Below, one piece after another: positions 1 through 10,990 of a stretch of 64,000 nucleotides of DNA. This DNA comes from Diplosphaera chodatii. Taxonomy: Eukaryota > Chlorophyta > Trebouxiophyceae > Prasiolales > Stichococcaceae. The notes below the pieces were generated by a model. It was not told the origin of the DNA, ran no database searches, and saw only the letters and a list, made by a program, of their open reading frames with translations. The stretch's first letter is position 1. Each line of letters opens with the position of its first letter. The stretch lies in assembly GCA_032358165.1 (NCBI GenBank), contig JAALGY010000012.1, positions 1,674,001-1,738,000 on the forward strand. The letters run 5' to 3'. Position numbers and translations under genes: made by a program.

Positions 1-249
1 CATGGCCGCCTTGGCCGAGCATCTCGATCGCAGCAGGGATGCTGTTGGCTTTCTCGATTGCTGCACGGTCCTCATGGGGACCGGGTGTCGCCAGTGGTCT
101 GCACAGCGCAGGGCGCACGTTGGGGGCATGAAGTCAGGCAGAGATTGTTCAAAAATAGCCCTACAGCAGTATGGCTGGCTGCAATGTGTGCTGGGTACAA
201 GGATTTCAGATGCCGCTCAGAGCAGGGTCTCACGGCCGAGGCCGGCACA

Positions 250-2900
250 AAACTGAGGTGCCCCGACAGCTTCGAATCACCTTCAGATCACCTCAGGGCA
301 ATGATGGGCCAAAGGACATGATGGTACGCGCCAGGTACATGTACAGGCGTGCGCAGTCCGCCAGGGTGGTGGATGGCGCCGATCACGCGAGCAAAGGGCT
401 GCATCAGGTCGTTGCGCAGTCGTAGTACCTGGTTTGCAGACAGGCTGCATGAGGATCCGCGTCGAGCAACACTCCAACCTCCAAGGCTTTGCGCCACTGC
501 AGCAGGGTTGGCAATGGGAGGAACAAGCCCAGACTCCAGATTAGAAGTCCCGTGCGACGAGGTTGCACTGGGACCGGCTGCAACAGCAAGTGATCACTAC
601 ATTGTATCATACAAGTGTTGACGCACCGGCCAGCAGTCCCTGTCTTCAGCGATGTCTCGTTCTCCGCGGCTGAGATGACCACAGTCTGCGTGCTGGTCAT
701 GCGGGTCTTGTTGGCAGATTGCAGCCGGCGCGGGATCAGCAGCGTCGTCCTGGCAACGTCGAGCGCCTCCAGCGGCCTGTGCGAGCTGCGGAAGGAGGAG
801 ACGAGGGTCTGTGTGCGTGCGATTGTCCACCGCGCCCAGGGGTACCCTACCACGCTCTGAAACACCAGGCTGAAGCCGTGCATCATGCAGCGGAACTGCG
901 ACGTGTGCCTATGCAAATGTCGCTGTCACGTCGGCCTCTGTTCATGAGGCAGATCTCAGCGGCACTTGAGCACGTTTGTTCAGTCCTTCGATGCTCACTT
1001 GCAGCCTTGCGTCTCGACCACAAGGCGGCGTGCTTTCGCCATGTTTGCGGACCTTGGCGTTGACTTTGTCGATCTGTGCCCGGATCATATCTGCAAAGCA
1101 GGACGTACATCGGCTCTTGACAGCAGACCGATGATCTGTGGCTGCAAAGGACGGCTACTGCACGTGTTCAGACAACCACTTGAGATAGCGGGATAGGTGT
1201 CAGCTGTGTCAGAGTCGGCAGACACGTCGGTCAGGTCCAGCACCTGCACACGTCCGTCAGGCGGGCGCAAGCACCACCCCCATCAGGCTCTTCATGCACA
1301 GGTTCGACCACCCATCGAAGACCAGGGTCATGTTTGACAGCTCTTTCCGCGCTTCTTCGTTCGCCTTGTTGACCCTGGCATATTCCTCACCGAGGACTGT
1401 CGTGCGCAGCTTGGTAGCCCCTGCATGCATCAGAAGGAACACATCTCAGCTGTTGAACGGAAAGCAACGTCGCCATGACATCAGGCTTGCACTCTGCATG
1501 CAAGAACGTCCCTGCAGCATGATGCTCACCCGCGACGTTGAAGGCTGGTGCAAGTTCTGCCACGAGCTGCACGAGGTGCGGGTTGTCTGCAGTGTTGAAA
1601 GAGGAAGTGACGAACAACCACAGCAGCATGACGTTGCGCTTGCCATCCTGCGCCGTGTTGGTCACTTCCTGCGTCTTGAAGACAAGGCTGCCGACGCCTG
1701 CCTGTATCTGCGATGTCTGCGCTGATGTCTTGGCAGACCTGGTCTTGCGCTGGCAGCTATCGCTGCCAGCCTTGGCGGCTGTTCTGTCAATGACATGCGC
1801 CCATGTGCACCTCTGCAGGGACGTTCTTGCACTCCACAGGGATGTGTCGCTCTAGCTACTCTGCACGGGAGTCCTTGTGGGTTTTACAACAGTCCTTGCA
1901 ACTCACTGGTGCCTTGCTGCTTCCCGTGTCTGTGCTATCGACCAGATCACAACACTGCCTGAAGTTGGATCGTGATCGCCCACCTTTCTTGCGGGACAGA
2001 AGCTCAGCGTCTTCATTCCCATCCGCATCAGAGAAGCCTGCAAAGTCCGCACTGTCAGACATGCTTTGGTTGCGACATTGAAGTGTGTCAGCAGCGATGC
2101 CAGAGCCTTCACCCTGAGGCGTTCAGCGCCCCTGTCCGACAGAACAACTCTCGCTCCTGCCGTAGAGACTACGGCGTACAATTTATCACCGCCCTCTGAG
2201 TCTTGACCAATGGGAGCCCCGCTTCGCCTTGGAAACTGGAAACCCTTGTCACGCGCAGCACGGCGCGACAAGTAGTCCGCAGCCGGGCGCTGGGCGGCCT
2301 CTTTCGCTGCTCGCCCCTGGCAACGGGCACGTGCAGCCCGATATCCGTGGACTGCACCGGGGCGGGCTGCCGCGGTGCCAAGCAGCCATGAGATGGTCAA
2401 GGCTGCTTGCTGGGCTGCAGGAGTGGTGCAGTCCGCCGCCCCAGCGCGCCACCGATGGCGACGGCGGTCAGCAGCAGCAGCAGCAGCCTGCTCAGCAGCA
2501 GCAGCATCGGCAGCAGCAGGCTGGGGAGACGGTCGGGCCCACGGTGAGCATGCTGCAAAGCTTGCATCCTGCAACTGGCCACTGCCACCCGGCGTTGCGC
2601 GGCATGCTGAGCCTGCACAGCGCAGCTGACGCCCCGCTGGCGTCTGTCGCAACATGTCATGCGCAGCATGCCGTGGTCTGACGGGCCAGAAGCAACGTGC
2701 AAGCCAACATGGGTCTCCAGCACCAAAGCAGTGAGTCCAAGAACGGTGTGACTGCAGAGCGCGCCTGCGCAGTCCGTCGGCCAGGATGTGGTAGCAGAAG
2801 CGCCGCAGGAGGACGCTGCAGCGGCTGCAGCAGGCAGGCCGAGTTCGCCATTCCCGCCGTTCCGGGGGCTGCGGGTGCGCCCAGCGTTCTCTCCTCCAAC
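250..2900 (-). mobile_element. Decayed hAT-superfamily (DUF659-type) transposase
   Basis: Minus-strand fragments read in order like a hAT/DUF659 transposase. About 2.2-1.86 kb holds an acidic/basic N-terminal piece with cysteines (QCCDLVDSTD, SCKDCCKTHK) that may be a BED-like finger. About 1.66-1.45 kb reads LFVTSSFNTADNPHL. About 1.44-1.26 kb reads KLRTTVLGEEYARVN, then LVFDGWSNLCMKSLMGVVL, the DUF659 'DGW' signature. About 1.25-1.1 kb reads VQVLDLTDVSADSDTA. About 0.86-0.65 kb reads HGFSLVFQSV, then TLVSSFRSSHRPLEAL and TRMTSTQTV, the usual block before the C-terminal dimerisation region. About 0.42-0.35 kb reads FARVIGAIHH. Between VVLAPA and DGRVQV, near 1262, the frame moves by one base with no intron evident, so the copy looks broken. 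Other joins could be introns or frameshifts. Termini and target duplications were not found; the element may run off the left edge. Confidence 0.7.
2465..2525 (+). repeat. CAG-rich imperfect trinucleotide run
   Basis: Imperfect (CAG)n with interruptions, upstream of the hAT-like coding blocks. It reads as Q-rich on the plus strand and L-rich on the minus strand. Similar CAG runs occur inside the Q-rich genes of this window, so it may be low-complexity coding sequence or a plain microsatellite. Confidence 0.6.
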
Positions 2901-3065
2901 TGGCATGCTGCTTTGTGTAAAGGTCAGATGTCACGCCATTGCAAAACAACGTTTGCACGCAGCCTGACGAGCATGCACGCGCTCGAAGCACGCAGGTGCT
3001 GGGAGGCGCCAGGCGGCAGTGCACAGCAGTCTGCTGACCAGCCGTCCTCCTGGATTCTCGGTGCA

Positions 3066-6000
3066 GGCGACGCCCATCACGCAGCGGACGCCCTCAACGC
3101 CCAAGGCGCCGACAAGGACGCGGCCCCGCGAGGAGCCAACCAAGAACCCCACGCCGTCTTCGGCGCCCCCTCCAGAAAAGCGGCCGCGCGACGCCGACGA
3201 CTCCAGGCCGCCACGCTTCGACCTGACGGCGGCCCAGCCGATCGACGGTGTGCTTCGCTTCACGGTGTTGCACCACGCTGCATGGCGTCGGTTCAAACGT
3301 TGACATCCCACCGTGGTGGTCTGAGCGCGCAATCAAACCGACTGCTCTGACATCCTGGCATGCGCTCTTCAGGTGCGGGCTCGTCGGCGGCCAGCAACGC
3401 CCCAGCCGCCCAGCCAGGTGTGCTTGCCTCTGGTGTGCTTGCCTGTGGAGCCGCTGCATGCATCGGAAGCGAGCTGTCTGTTTCCTTTGAGATACCCGCG
3501 CACAGCCTGCGTGCAACATGCCGCTGCCAAACAGATCCAAACCCTTGTGCAGACATCTGCTGACGGCTCCTGATACGCGTTGGCATTGCAGGTGCCGTCC
3601 CGCCGCCGCGGCCGACGCCCACCGGGCCAGGAGCACCCTCCCAGCGACCGGCGTCGACGTCCAGCAGCCACGCCGCCGCAGGTGGGCACCGCTGCCCCAC
3701 ATGGCCACTCAGGATTTGACACAAGTTGCGCATGGAGCGTCTGGTGCCCAGTCCCTTCTTGGCTGGGACTGCACATGTCTGCAGTCCACGGGCTCCCGCC
3801 CTCACCTGCCCCGCGCTGCGCGCTGCAGGCGACGCCCCGACGGCGCCGCAGCCCCATCAGCAGGTCCACCAGACGGCGAGCGGCGGGGCCCGGGGCGGCG
3901 GACCCGCAGGCACCACCGCGGCCGCCGCTGCGGCCGCACCGGCGGCCGCCTCCGTCGCCTTCGCCTCGCAGGAGCTCGACGCCCAAGAGTGTGAGCTCCT
4001 CTGACCTGCTCGCCTCCACCGCCCGCGCCCTGTTTGCCAGGAACACTCCTCTGCAGCTGTCATGGTCTTGGTGACGTCGGTCTGGTCACCTGGAGACGCT
4101 GGTCACGCCTCACGACTTCAGGTTGCGGACCGTCTGATGCTGCGTGTCATGTGGCATGTCGCTGCGTGCAGGCACGGCAGCCTGGGCGGAGGGGCGCAGG
4201 CTGTACAACGCGGCCGTCGTGGCGTCGCGCGACGTCGACAAGTACGAGGCCGCCGCCGTCGCCGACCGCTACTCAATCGGTGGGTGGTCTGCTTCTTTGA
4301 ACGCATGCGAGCTTGACACCCTGAGCTCGCCCGTGGGCAACGCGTCATGGGCTGTTATTGTCGATGCTTTTTCGAACCCCGGCACCGCCACCACCGCTGC
4401 CAACATGAACTGCTGCTGCTCATGACAAGCTGACGGCGCAGCCGCTGACTAGAGACCTTGCTGTGCCCGCAGCCTCGCTGCTCGACCTGCACACCGCGGT
4501 CTCGAAGGCGGAGTGGGCGGTGGGCTGCGCCGTCCGCTCTGCTGACCCAGGGCTGGGCGACAGCGAGCTCAAGGCGCTCCTCGCGGTCATGGTGGAGCAC
4601 CTGCGGGCTGCACAGGAGCGGCTGGACAGCGCCCCGCGCCCCCACAAGTTCGTGCCACCTCCGCCGCCCGCACGCAACGCCCGGCCGCTGGCGCCGGCGC
4701 TCGAGGACATCGTCCTGAAGGAGCAGCGCGTCGGCGACTTTGCCGCCTTCCCAGAGGCAAGCCGTCCCCACCCTGCAGCGTCACTTGCTGGGAAGCCAGT
4801 CCAGCGCAGATCATTGTGACAAAGGCCCCTCAATGATTGCTCAAAGGCAGCACAGGAGGTGCAAATGCTAAGTTGACCAGGAAGTTTGCTCAGAGGCAGC
4901 CATCCTTGATATTTGTAAACTGAAATCTTTTCCTTCACTGACGGGCATGAACAGTGCATCAATGATGCACAAAGGACGTTGGTGGATGTGTTTTTGAAAT
5001 CTTTTGAAATCTTGGTTCTTAGGTAGACCAGCAAGCAGAAAGGCTTTCGCATGTTGAAAGTGCTGCCCCTGGGACATGTCACAGCAGTCTGCAGGTGCTC
5101 TGTCACGCCGAGGCAGGTTGCCCTGCCGCTGCGTGCCCTGTATGAAACCTTCGCTCCCAGGGAACATTGCCCAGCTGCTCTGTGGGAGCTCATGACTGCA
5201 GCGGTGCTGCAGCTGGGACTCTGAAGCGGCTGCATGATGGCCCTTCATTGCAATGATCGAGCTAACGCCGCAGCTGCACCTGTTGTAAGTGCCATTGCCG
5301 TGCGCCGCAGGCTGTGGTGCGGCAGGGGCGCGAGTCCTTCGAGCCCTTCCGCAAGAAGGGCTTCGAGATGCGGCCAGGGCAGCTGGAGGTCGCGTGCGCG
5401 CTCGCGTCCGGCACGCACGTGGCGGCGCACTGGGCGACGTCGGCCGGCAAGACGCTCCCCATGCTGCTGATGGGCCTCATGTGCGAGGGCCTGAGCATCG
5501 TCATCTACTGTACGGCCCTCAAGGCCGTGATCGATGAGCAGGTGTGCCACGCAGGCGACTGCCTGCTCGCCTGCCCGCGCGCTGCTGTGCTGTGCTGACG
5601 CCTGCTGACGCCCGCTGCATATGCAGGGCTGTGCCCTGCCTTGGTGCGCCCCACCTTGAGATGCGCCCAAAACCCAGACTCCATCCCACCCTGCCTGCAG
5701 CGCCATAAGGTCGAGCAGCTGGGCATCAGCGAGCTCGCCATGGTCGTGATCACCGGCGACACGGACATGGAGGACGCGATGCGGCAGGTGGAGGCGGCAC
5801 GCAAGTCGGTGGGCGAGCATGGGGCCATCTTCCTCGGGCTCTCGCCCGAAAAGGTGCGCCCCTGGCCTGACCGCCGTGGCGGCCAGGCGCATGCGAGCGG
5901 TGCTTTACAGATTTGCTGCCCCTCAGTACCACACTGCCCTTCGGCACCCTGAGACCGCTGCCTGTGCAAGACCGCTGCTCCGCATGCGCACTGCAGTGGG

Positions 6001-8807
6001 TGGTCGGTGCCGGCATCCAGGCCGCCCTCCACCCGCTCGCCAAGTACGTGCGCCTCATCGTCCTCGACGAGTGTCATCACGTCGTAACGGATGGTGAGCT
6101 GCTGTTGCTGCTGCCTGCAACCCACAGCATCGTTCACCGCCGCCTCCACAGCCGTATGCGCTACAGGGCCTGACTGTGCGCCCGCTGCTGCGCAGACAAT
6201 TTCCGGAAGGACGGCAATGCGGGCCTGGACCATGCCGTTGTCCTGTGAGTACGCCCTGCTGCTGCTGCTTCTGTAGTTGCTGCTGTTGTAGTCGTCGCAG
6301 ACGAGGCGGGCCCTTTCCACTGGCTGTCGATTGCAGGTTCCCCGACGTCCCTTGCTACATGATGAGCGCGACGCTGCCGCCGCGGCTGCTGCGGCCGGTG
6401 GCGCGGCGGTGCCTGGTGCGGGAGCTGACCGTCTGCAGGTTGGACGTGGACCGACCGTCGTTGCGGTGCGCTGGCATGCTTGTGCTTGTGTGTTGAGCAG
6501 CCCTGTTCTGCTAGGAAAGGTGTTTGTTGCTGCTGCAGCCCTGCGACTGCTTTGGCGCCTGAGGCTGCCCTCCACAAACCCCCACCTCAGGTACATGGTG
6601 GTGCCCGTGGAGGAGGACGAGCCGGCGGAGACCATGCGCGGCGTCGCAGCGCTCCTGCTGAAGCTGGGCCTGGCCACCAAGGGGCAGGCCATGGTGTTCG
6701 TGGCGAAGAGGAAGCAGGTCACCAGCGGCGTGGCGGCGCTGCAGGTGCACAACCGCCACCCTCTTGGGCTGTAGAGCGGTGTTGCAGATTCTGGCTGCTC
6801 AAAAAGGGAAGAGCGCCCCTGCCTTCTCGCCCTCCTTGGCATGTGCTCACAGTGCACCGAGACCCCGCGGCTGGTGCGCCCGCCTTGCAGGCCGCCTTCG
6901 CGGCCGCGGGGCTCCCCCTGGACGTGAGCGGCTACCACTCCGAGCTGCCGGAGGCCGAGAAGTCCGGCGTGCTGTTCCGCTTCAGGGCGGGCATCCTGGA
7001 CGTCGTGGTCTGCACGATTGGGCTGGCTGAGGGTGCGCACCTGTTGCTGCTGCCGCTGTGGCGACGGTGCCCAGGTTGCTGTGGAACAGATGACGTCACC
7101 GGGGTGCTCGTGCTGGGTCCGGCCTGCAGGCATGGACATGGCAGGCGTGGACATCGTGATATTCACCTTTCTGCCGGCGTGCGCCATCACGCTGGTCCAG
7201 GTGGGCGGGCAGTGCCGGCCCTGCTGCATCATGCAACCCCTGGGCCTGTGACCGATGTGCTGCACGCCAGGTCCTTGCCAGGCCCCGAGGCAAAAGCAAG
7301 TTCCACAGACGCCTTGTGTGCTGCTCGCAGGCGCTGGGCCGCATGGGGCGCGGCGGGGGCCAAGGCACCGGTGCCCTGGTGCTGTCGTCGAGCGCCCGGA
7401 CCGCGTGCACGCCCACGCTCAACTGGCTGGCCTCGGAGCTGGGCCTCAACAAGAGCCCGATCGCCTTCCACCTGCGCTGCAGCGCCGCTGCCACGGTGCT
7501 GCTCCCCTCCTCCACGCCACCTGCCATGCTCCCATGACAGCTGCGCTGGCAGCCGGTGCCCACTGTCTGCGCCCGGCTCCTGGCAGTCCTGTACAACAAA
7601 AGGTATATGCATTTGGCTGCTGCCCGCCGCTGCCGTTCCTACCGAGCGCTCGCCAGCCGTCCGCTGCAGGTGCGCATCGGCGTCGGCGGGACGCACTGCT
7701 TCCGCCAGGAGGTGGTGCTGGCGGCTGGCGGCACCCCTGGCACCTGTGTGCAGCGGGGCGTCCCGGAGGAGTGCCGCTGCGGGCCCTGCTGCCGCCCCGC
7801 CGTCGAGCAGGACGCCGAGGTGGAGGGTGCGTCCCAGCTCCCCTGTCCCTGAACATGTGTGCTGTCCAGCATGCAGCATGCAGCGAGGCAGGCCACCAGC
7901 CGCTGGCCGCCTGTCAGGCGGCTGCATCTGAACGAATCAGAGCCCCTGCTGGCTGCAAACCTTTGCAATAAAATCTTACGAGATGGCTCCTGGTCTCCCC
8001 ACACTGCAGTCTGGATGGCCGACGTGGTGGCGTGGCTGCTGCGGCAGTTCATCGGCAGGCCCACCAACTACCTCGCCCAGGGGATCAGGCTGACGGAGGT
8101 GGTGGACCTGGCGGTCCGCCTCGGCCGCGCGGGCCTGGAGCCCGGCATCGCAGAGTGCGCCCTCGCCCTGAAACCCCACATCAGACTCTTCTCGCATGGT
8201 GCTGTAGCCCCGCCCGGCCTGAATCGTGGCGGCTCATGCAGCGTTGCCACGTTCACTGTTCACTGTTGCCCGACCAGTCAGCGGGTGTGTCGCTGCGCAG
8301 CTACGGCCAGGCGCTGGCCGCCATCCTGACCGCGGTGGCGGGCCCCGACCCCGACGTCGAGCCGCCGCTGAAGCTGACGTCGCAGGGCGTCAAGGACGTG
8401 CCAGAGGGCTTCTGCGTCCTGGGCTCCATGACGCCCGGCGAGCGCTGGCTGCAGCAGCACCCCGATGCAGTCGGGGGCGTCTACGGCCGCGGGCGCTGGG
8501 GCGTCCACGACAAGCTGCTCGTGCGGTGAGGCCACCCACCCCTTGCCAGCGCCCACCCTCGCCAGCGACCTCCCGTGGGCCGCCTGCAGCAGTCTGCGCC
8601 AGTTGCAAGCAGCAAAACTTTCTGGCCAGAGACCGTGAGGGGCCTGGTTGCGTCCGCAGGCCGCCGCCGCCGCACACCGGGCGCCCCCAGCCGCAGCCGC
8701 TGCGGGCGAGGGCCTCTGCGCCGGCGGCCACCACCACCGGCGGCGGCGGCGGCAGCATGGCGGTTGCACCCGCCAGGAGGCCCATCAGCGGCGGCCGCCT
8801 GCAGTAG
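3066..8807 (+). CDS. RecQ-like superfamily 2 DNA helicase, multi-exon
   Basis: About 20 exons. Exons at 3.07-4.76 kb encode a disordered Pro/Ala/Ser-rich N-terminus (RPREEPTKNPTPSSAPPPEK) followed by a helical segment (LLDLHTAVSKAEWAVG). The core starts at 5311: Walker A region HWATSAGKT (5.43 kb), Walker B VLDECHHV (6.06 kb), motif III MMSATLPPR (6.36 kb), then lobe 2 with GQAMVFVAKRKQ (6.69 kb), VSGYHSELPEAEK (6.93 kb), DVVVCTIGLAEGMDMAGV (7.0-7.15 kb, split by an intron) and motif VI QALGRMGRGGG (7.2-7.36 kb). A Cys-rich stretch at 7.69-7.83 kb (CFRQE...CVQRG...ECRCGPCC) sits where RecQ proteins bind zinc. The last exon ends with SGGRLQ and TAG at 8807. Expected activity is ATP-driven DNA unwinding. 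The DECH box and very long N-terminus differ from typical BLM/RECQ1 proteins. The first exon and ATG were not identified. The donor at 4757 seems to be GC. Confidence 0.8.
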
Positions 8808-9186
8808 GGCTGGCCAGCCTGTAGATCGAGAAGTCGTCACACTAGCCCTCGGCCAACGTGCCGCGACGGCGGCGGCGCGCCCAAGCGCAGCCCGGGCCCC
8901 AACTGCAAGTGCTGTACATCAATGGTGGCGGCCCGCTCAGGAGCGGGCCGGCCACGGCCCCAAATTTTTATCCCCTTGTGCGCGCCTCTGTGGCGGCATG
9001 CTTGCAATGCAATGCACCATTGCAAGCATGTCCACTCTTTGCTTTCTTTGGGGCGAGGCCCTGTGGCCATGGCCATCCCAGCGCCTGCACATTGCTGGCA
9101 GGGTGGTCTCACAGGTCTTTTTTCCGACAGCATTCTGGTCAGTGTGGGCCCCTCGCGTCAACATCAGCAGCCGCGGGTCACACCAC

Positions 9187-9206
9187 ATGTATGTATGTAT
9201 GTATGT
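9187..9206 (+). repeat. (ATGT)n microsatellite
   Basis: Five perfect ATGT units, about 380 bp downstream of the helicase stop and probably in its 3' UTR or flank. Confidence 0.9.
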
Positions 9207-10500
9207 GGTCGTATCGGTAGACTGCTAGGCAGCCAGTCTTGGTATGACATCGGTGCCCTGGTTTCGTGTGCTTTGCATCTGCTGCGGCGATGGAGGATGT
9301 TTTGTATGCTTCTGCTCGGGGTGCTGGATCTCTGCTGTACCGTCTGTAGGAGTAGGAGCAAGCTCATCTGGATTGGTTGCGGGTCAGATAGCGTTTGTGT
9401 TTTGTCTCTATGAAGTGCATGGGATCAGCGACCCTACGGTGAAATTCTGCAAGGCTGGCGTGCTTGCATGTGGTGCATGCGATATGTCCACGTCCAGCAA
9501 CAACCTCGGCGACTGACCCTGGCCAGGCACACAAGACCTGCCGCCCTTGTGAGCTTCAGGAAGCAGCAGAATGGCAACGCTGTCTGTTGGGCTCCGGCTG
9601 GCACCCAGCGCCACGCCAGCCCAAACTTGCGAGTGCTGATAGGGAGCCCCCAGCAAGCAACCTCCGCCATACATCGGAGCACTGCGAGGCAGCCCGAAAT
9701 TGAAGATCACAACAGAGTGGTGTGCGCATTGCCGACGAGTGCACAGGACAGCCCAGCATCACAACGAGGTGCAGCGCTCACCGTTGTGCTGGGATGGGAG
9801 CGCTGCCATGCCGACGGTGTGCTGCAAGAGGCGGTAGTCCCACTCGAACGCAGGCCGCGGAGCCCTGCACAGCCATGGACACAGATGCCATGGACACAGG
9901 CGCCACGTGCAGCATCATGCGGCAGTTCACGGCACCGTAAAGCGCGTGGTCTGCACAGCGCACCCATGAGCCGTGCCAGCGCCTCGCTGCATCCTTGGGC
10001 ACACGCTGCAGCACCAAGACCGCCTGCAGGCACCCCGATTTCGACGTCACACTGAGGACGTCGCGACGGAGGCAGGCCCTTTGTGCTGTTTTCAAGTGTT
10101 GGAATGCGATGTTCACAAGCCCCGCGCTGACCTTGCTGTGCCCGCGCTTCAGCCGGCAACACTCCGGACGCCGCCGCGAAATCCTCCAAGATCAATCTAG
10201 ACGCCTGACCAGCAGCAGCAGCAGAACCAACTTAGCTCCAAGCAATGCGTTGACGTGCTGCAGCAGCGATTGCTGCATCTGGGCGTCTGCAACAGCGCAT
10301 CTCCAGTGCTGCCGCTGACATCGCCGCCTCAGCGTCATGGACAACGCGCCTCCACAATCTCCGTACCACTTTGGCTTGCCTGATGGGTGTTGGTTCATGC
10401 AGCGATGGTGGGCTGCACCGCTGCTGAGGCCGCCAACCTGCGCAATTCGCTGCCCCCAAATGCGTGCCAAATGGCAAAGGTCATCACGCTGACTGCCGCC

Positions 10501-10530
10501 CAGATGTCAGCAGCCCAGATGTCAGCAGCA
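10501..10530 (+). repeat. 15-bp direct repeat, two copies
   Basis: CAGATGTCAGCAGCC is followed at once by CAGATGTCAGCAGCA, in a region with no supported gene. Confidence 0.85.
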
Positions 10531-10990
10531 GATTCTGCCACGCAACGACTGCCAACACTGCGGTGCCCGCGGTGGGGTCATCGGGGTTCGATGCTGCATC
10601 CAATCCAGTGCATGACCAGCATCAGTGCCTTGCCGTGAGCGCAGCTGCTGTCCACAACACGCGGCTAGGCGACCTGCGGTGTCGAGTACAGCGCGAGTGT
10701 GCAGCCGGAACACTAGTGGTCACCTAAAGTGGTTCATTTGATTGCTGTTTTACACTCGCACAGGGTGCAGGATGGCAGTGGAAGCAGTACTTCCTGCATC
10801 TGACTGGAACTGGGGGCTGGAATGCCAGGCAGGGACCAGTTGTGCCAGTGTGCAGCCGGTCGCAGCGCCACATTCCGCAGCTCGAAACAATGCTCTGAGC
10901 TCAGCACAACAGCAGTGGCGTCTCCTGCAGGCCAACCATGCTAAACAAGCAACCGCAAGCGCCGCCGTCAACTCAAGCAGGTGACTTGCA

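Larger units (their letters stand above)
8808..10984. other. Intergenic stretch without a confident gene
   Basis: Follows the helicase stop and runs to the 3' end of the zinc-finger gene on the other strand. Short open frames on both strands show no recognisable motif, no codon-use contrast and no convincing exon series. It holds a tetranucleotide microsatellite (9187-9206) and a 15-bp direct repeat (10501-10530). The first part is probably 3' UTR of the helicase gene. Confidence 0.5.

Noticed and set aside
1903..3024. Long 373-codon minus-strand ORF as one protein
   Set aside because: Its N-terminal half is Cys/Arg/Ala-rich low-complexity typical of GC-rich shadow frames. Only its C-terminal part is plausibly linked to the transposase.
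5505..7265. 586-codon minus-strand ORF
   Set aside because: Antisense to helicase exons and introns, no recognisable domain; a shadow of GC-rich sequence.
6480..7931. 483-codon plus-strand ORF
   Set aside because: Out of frame with the conserved helicase motifs and reads through introns.
9707..10195. 162-codon minus-strand ORF
   Set aside because: Cys/Ala/Arg-rich with no motif, no splice continuation and no codon-use support.
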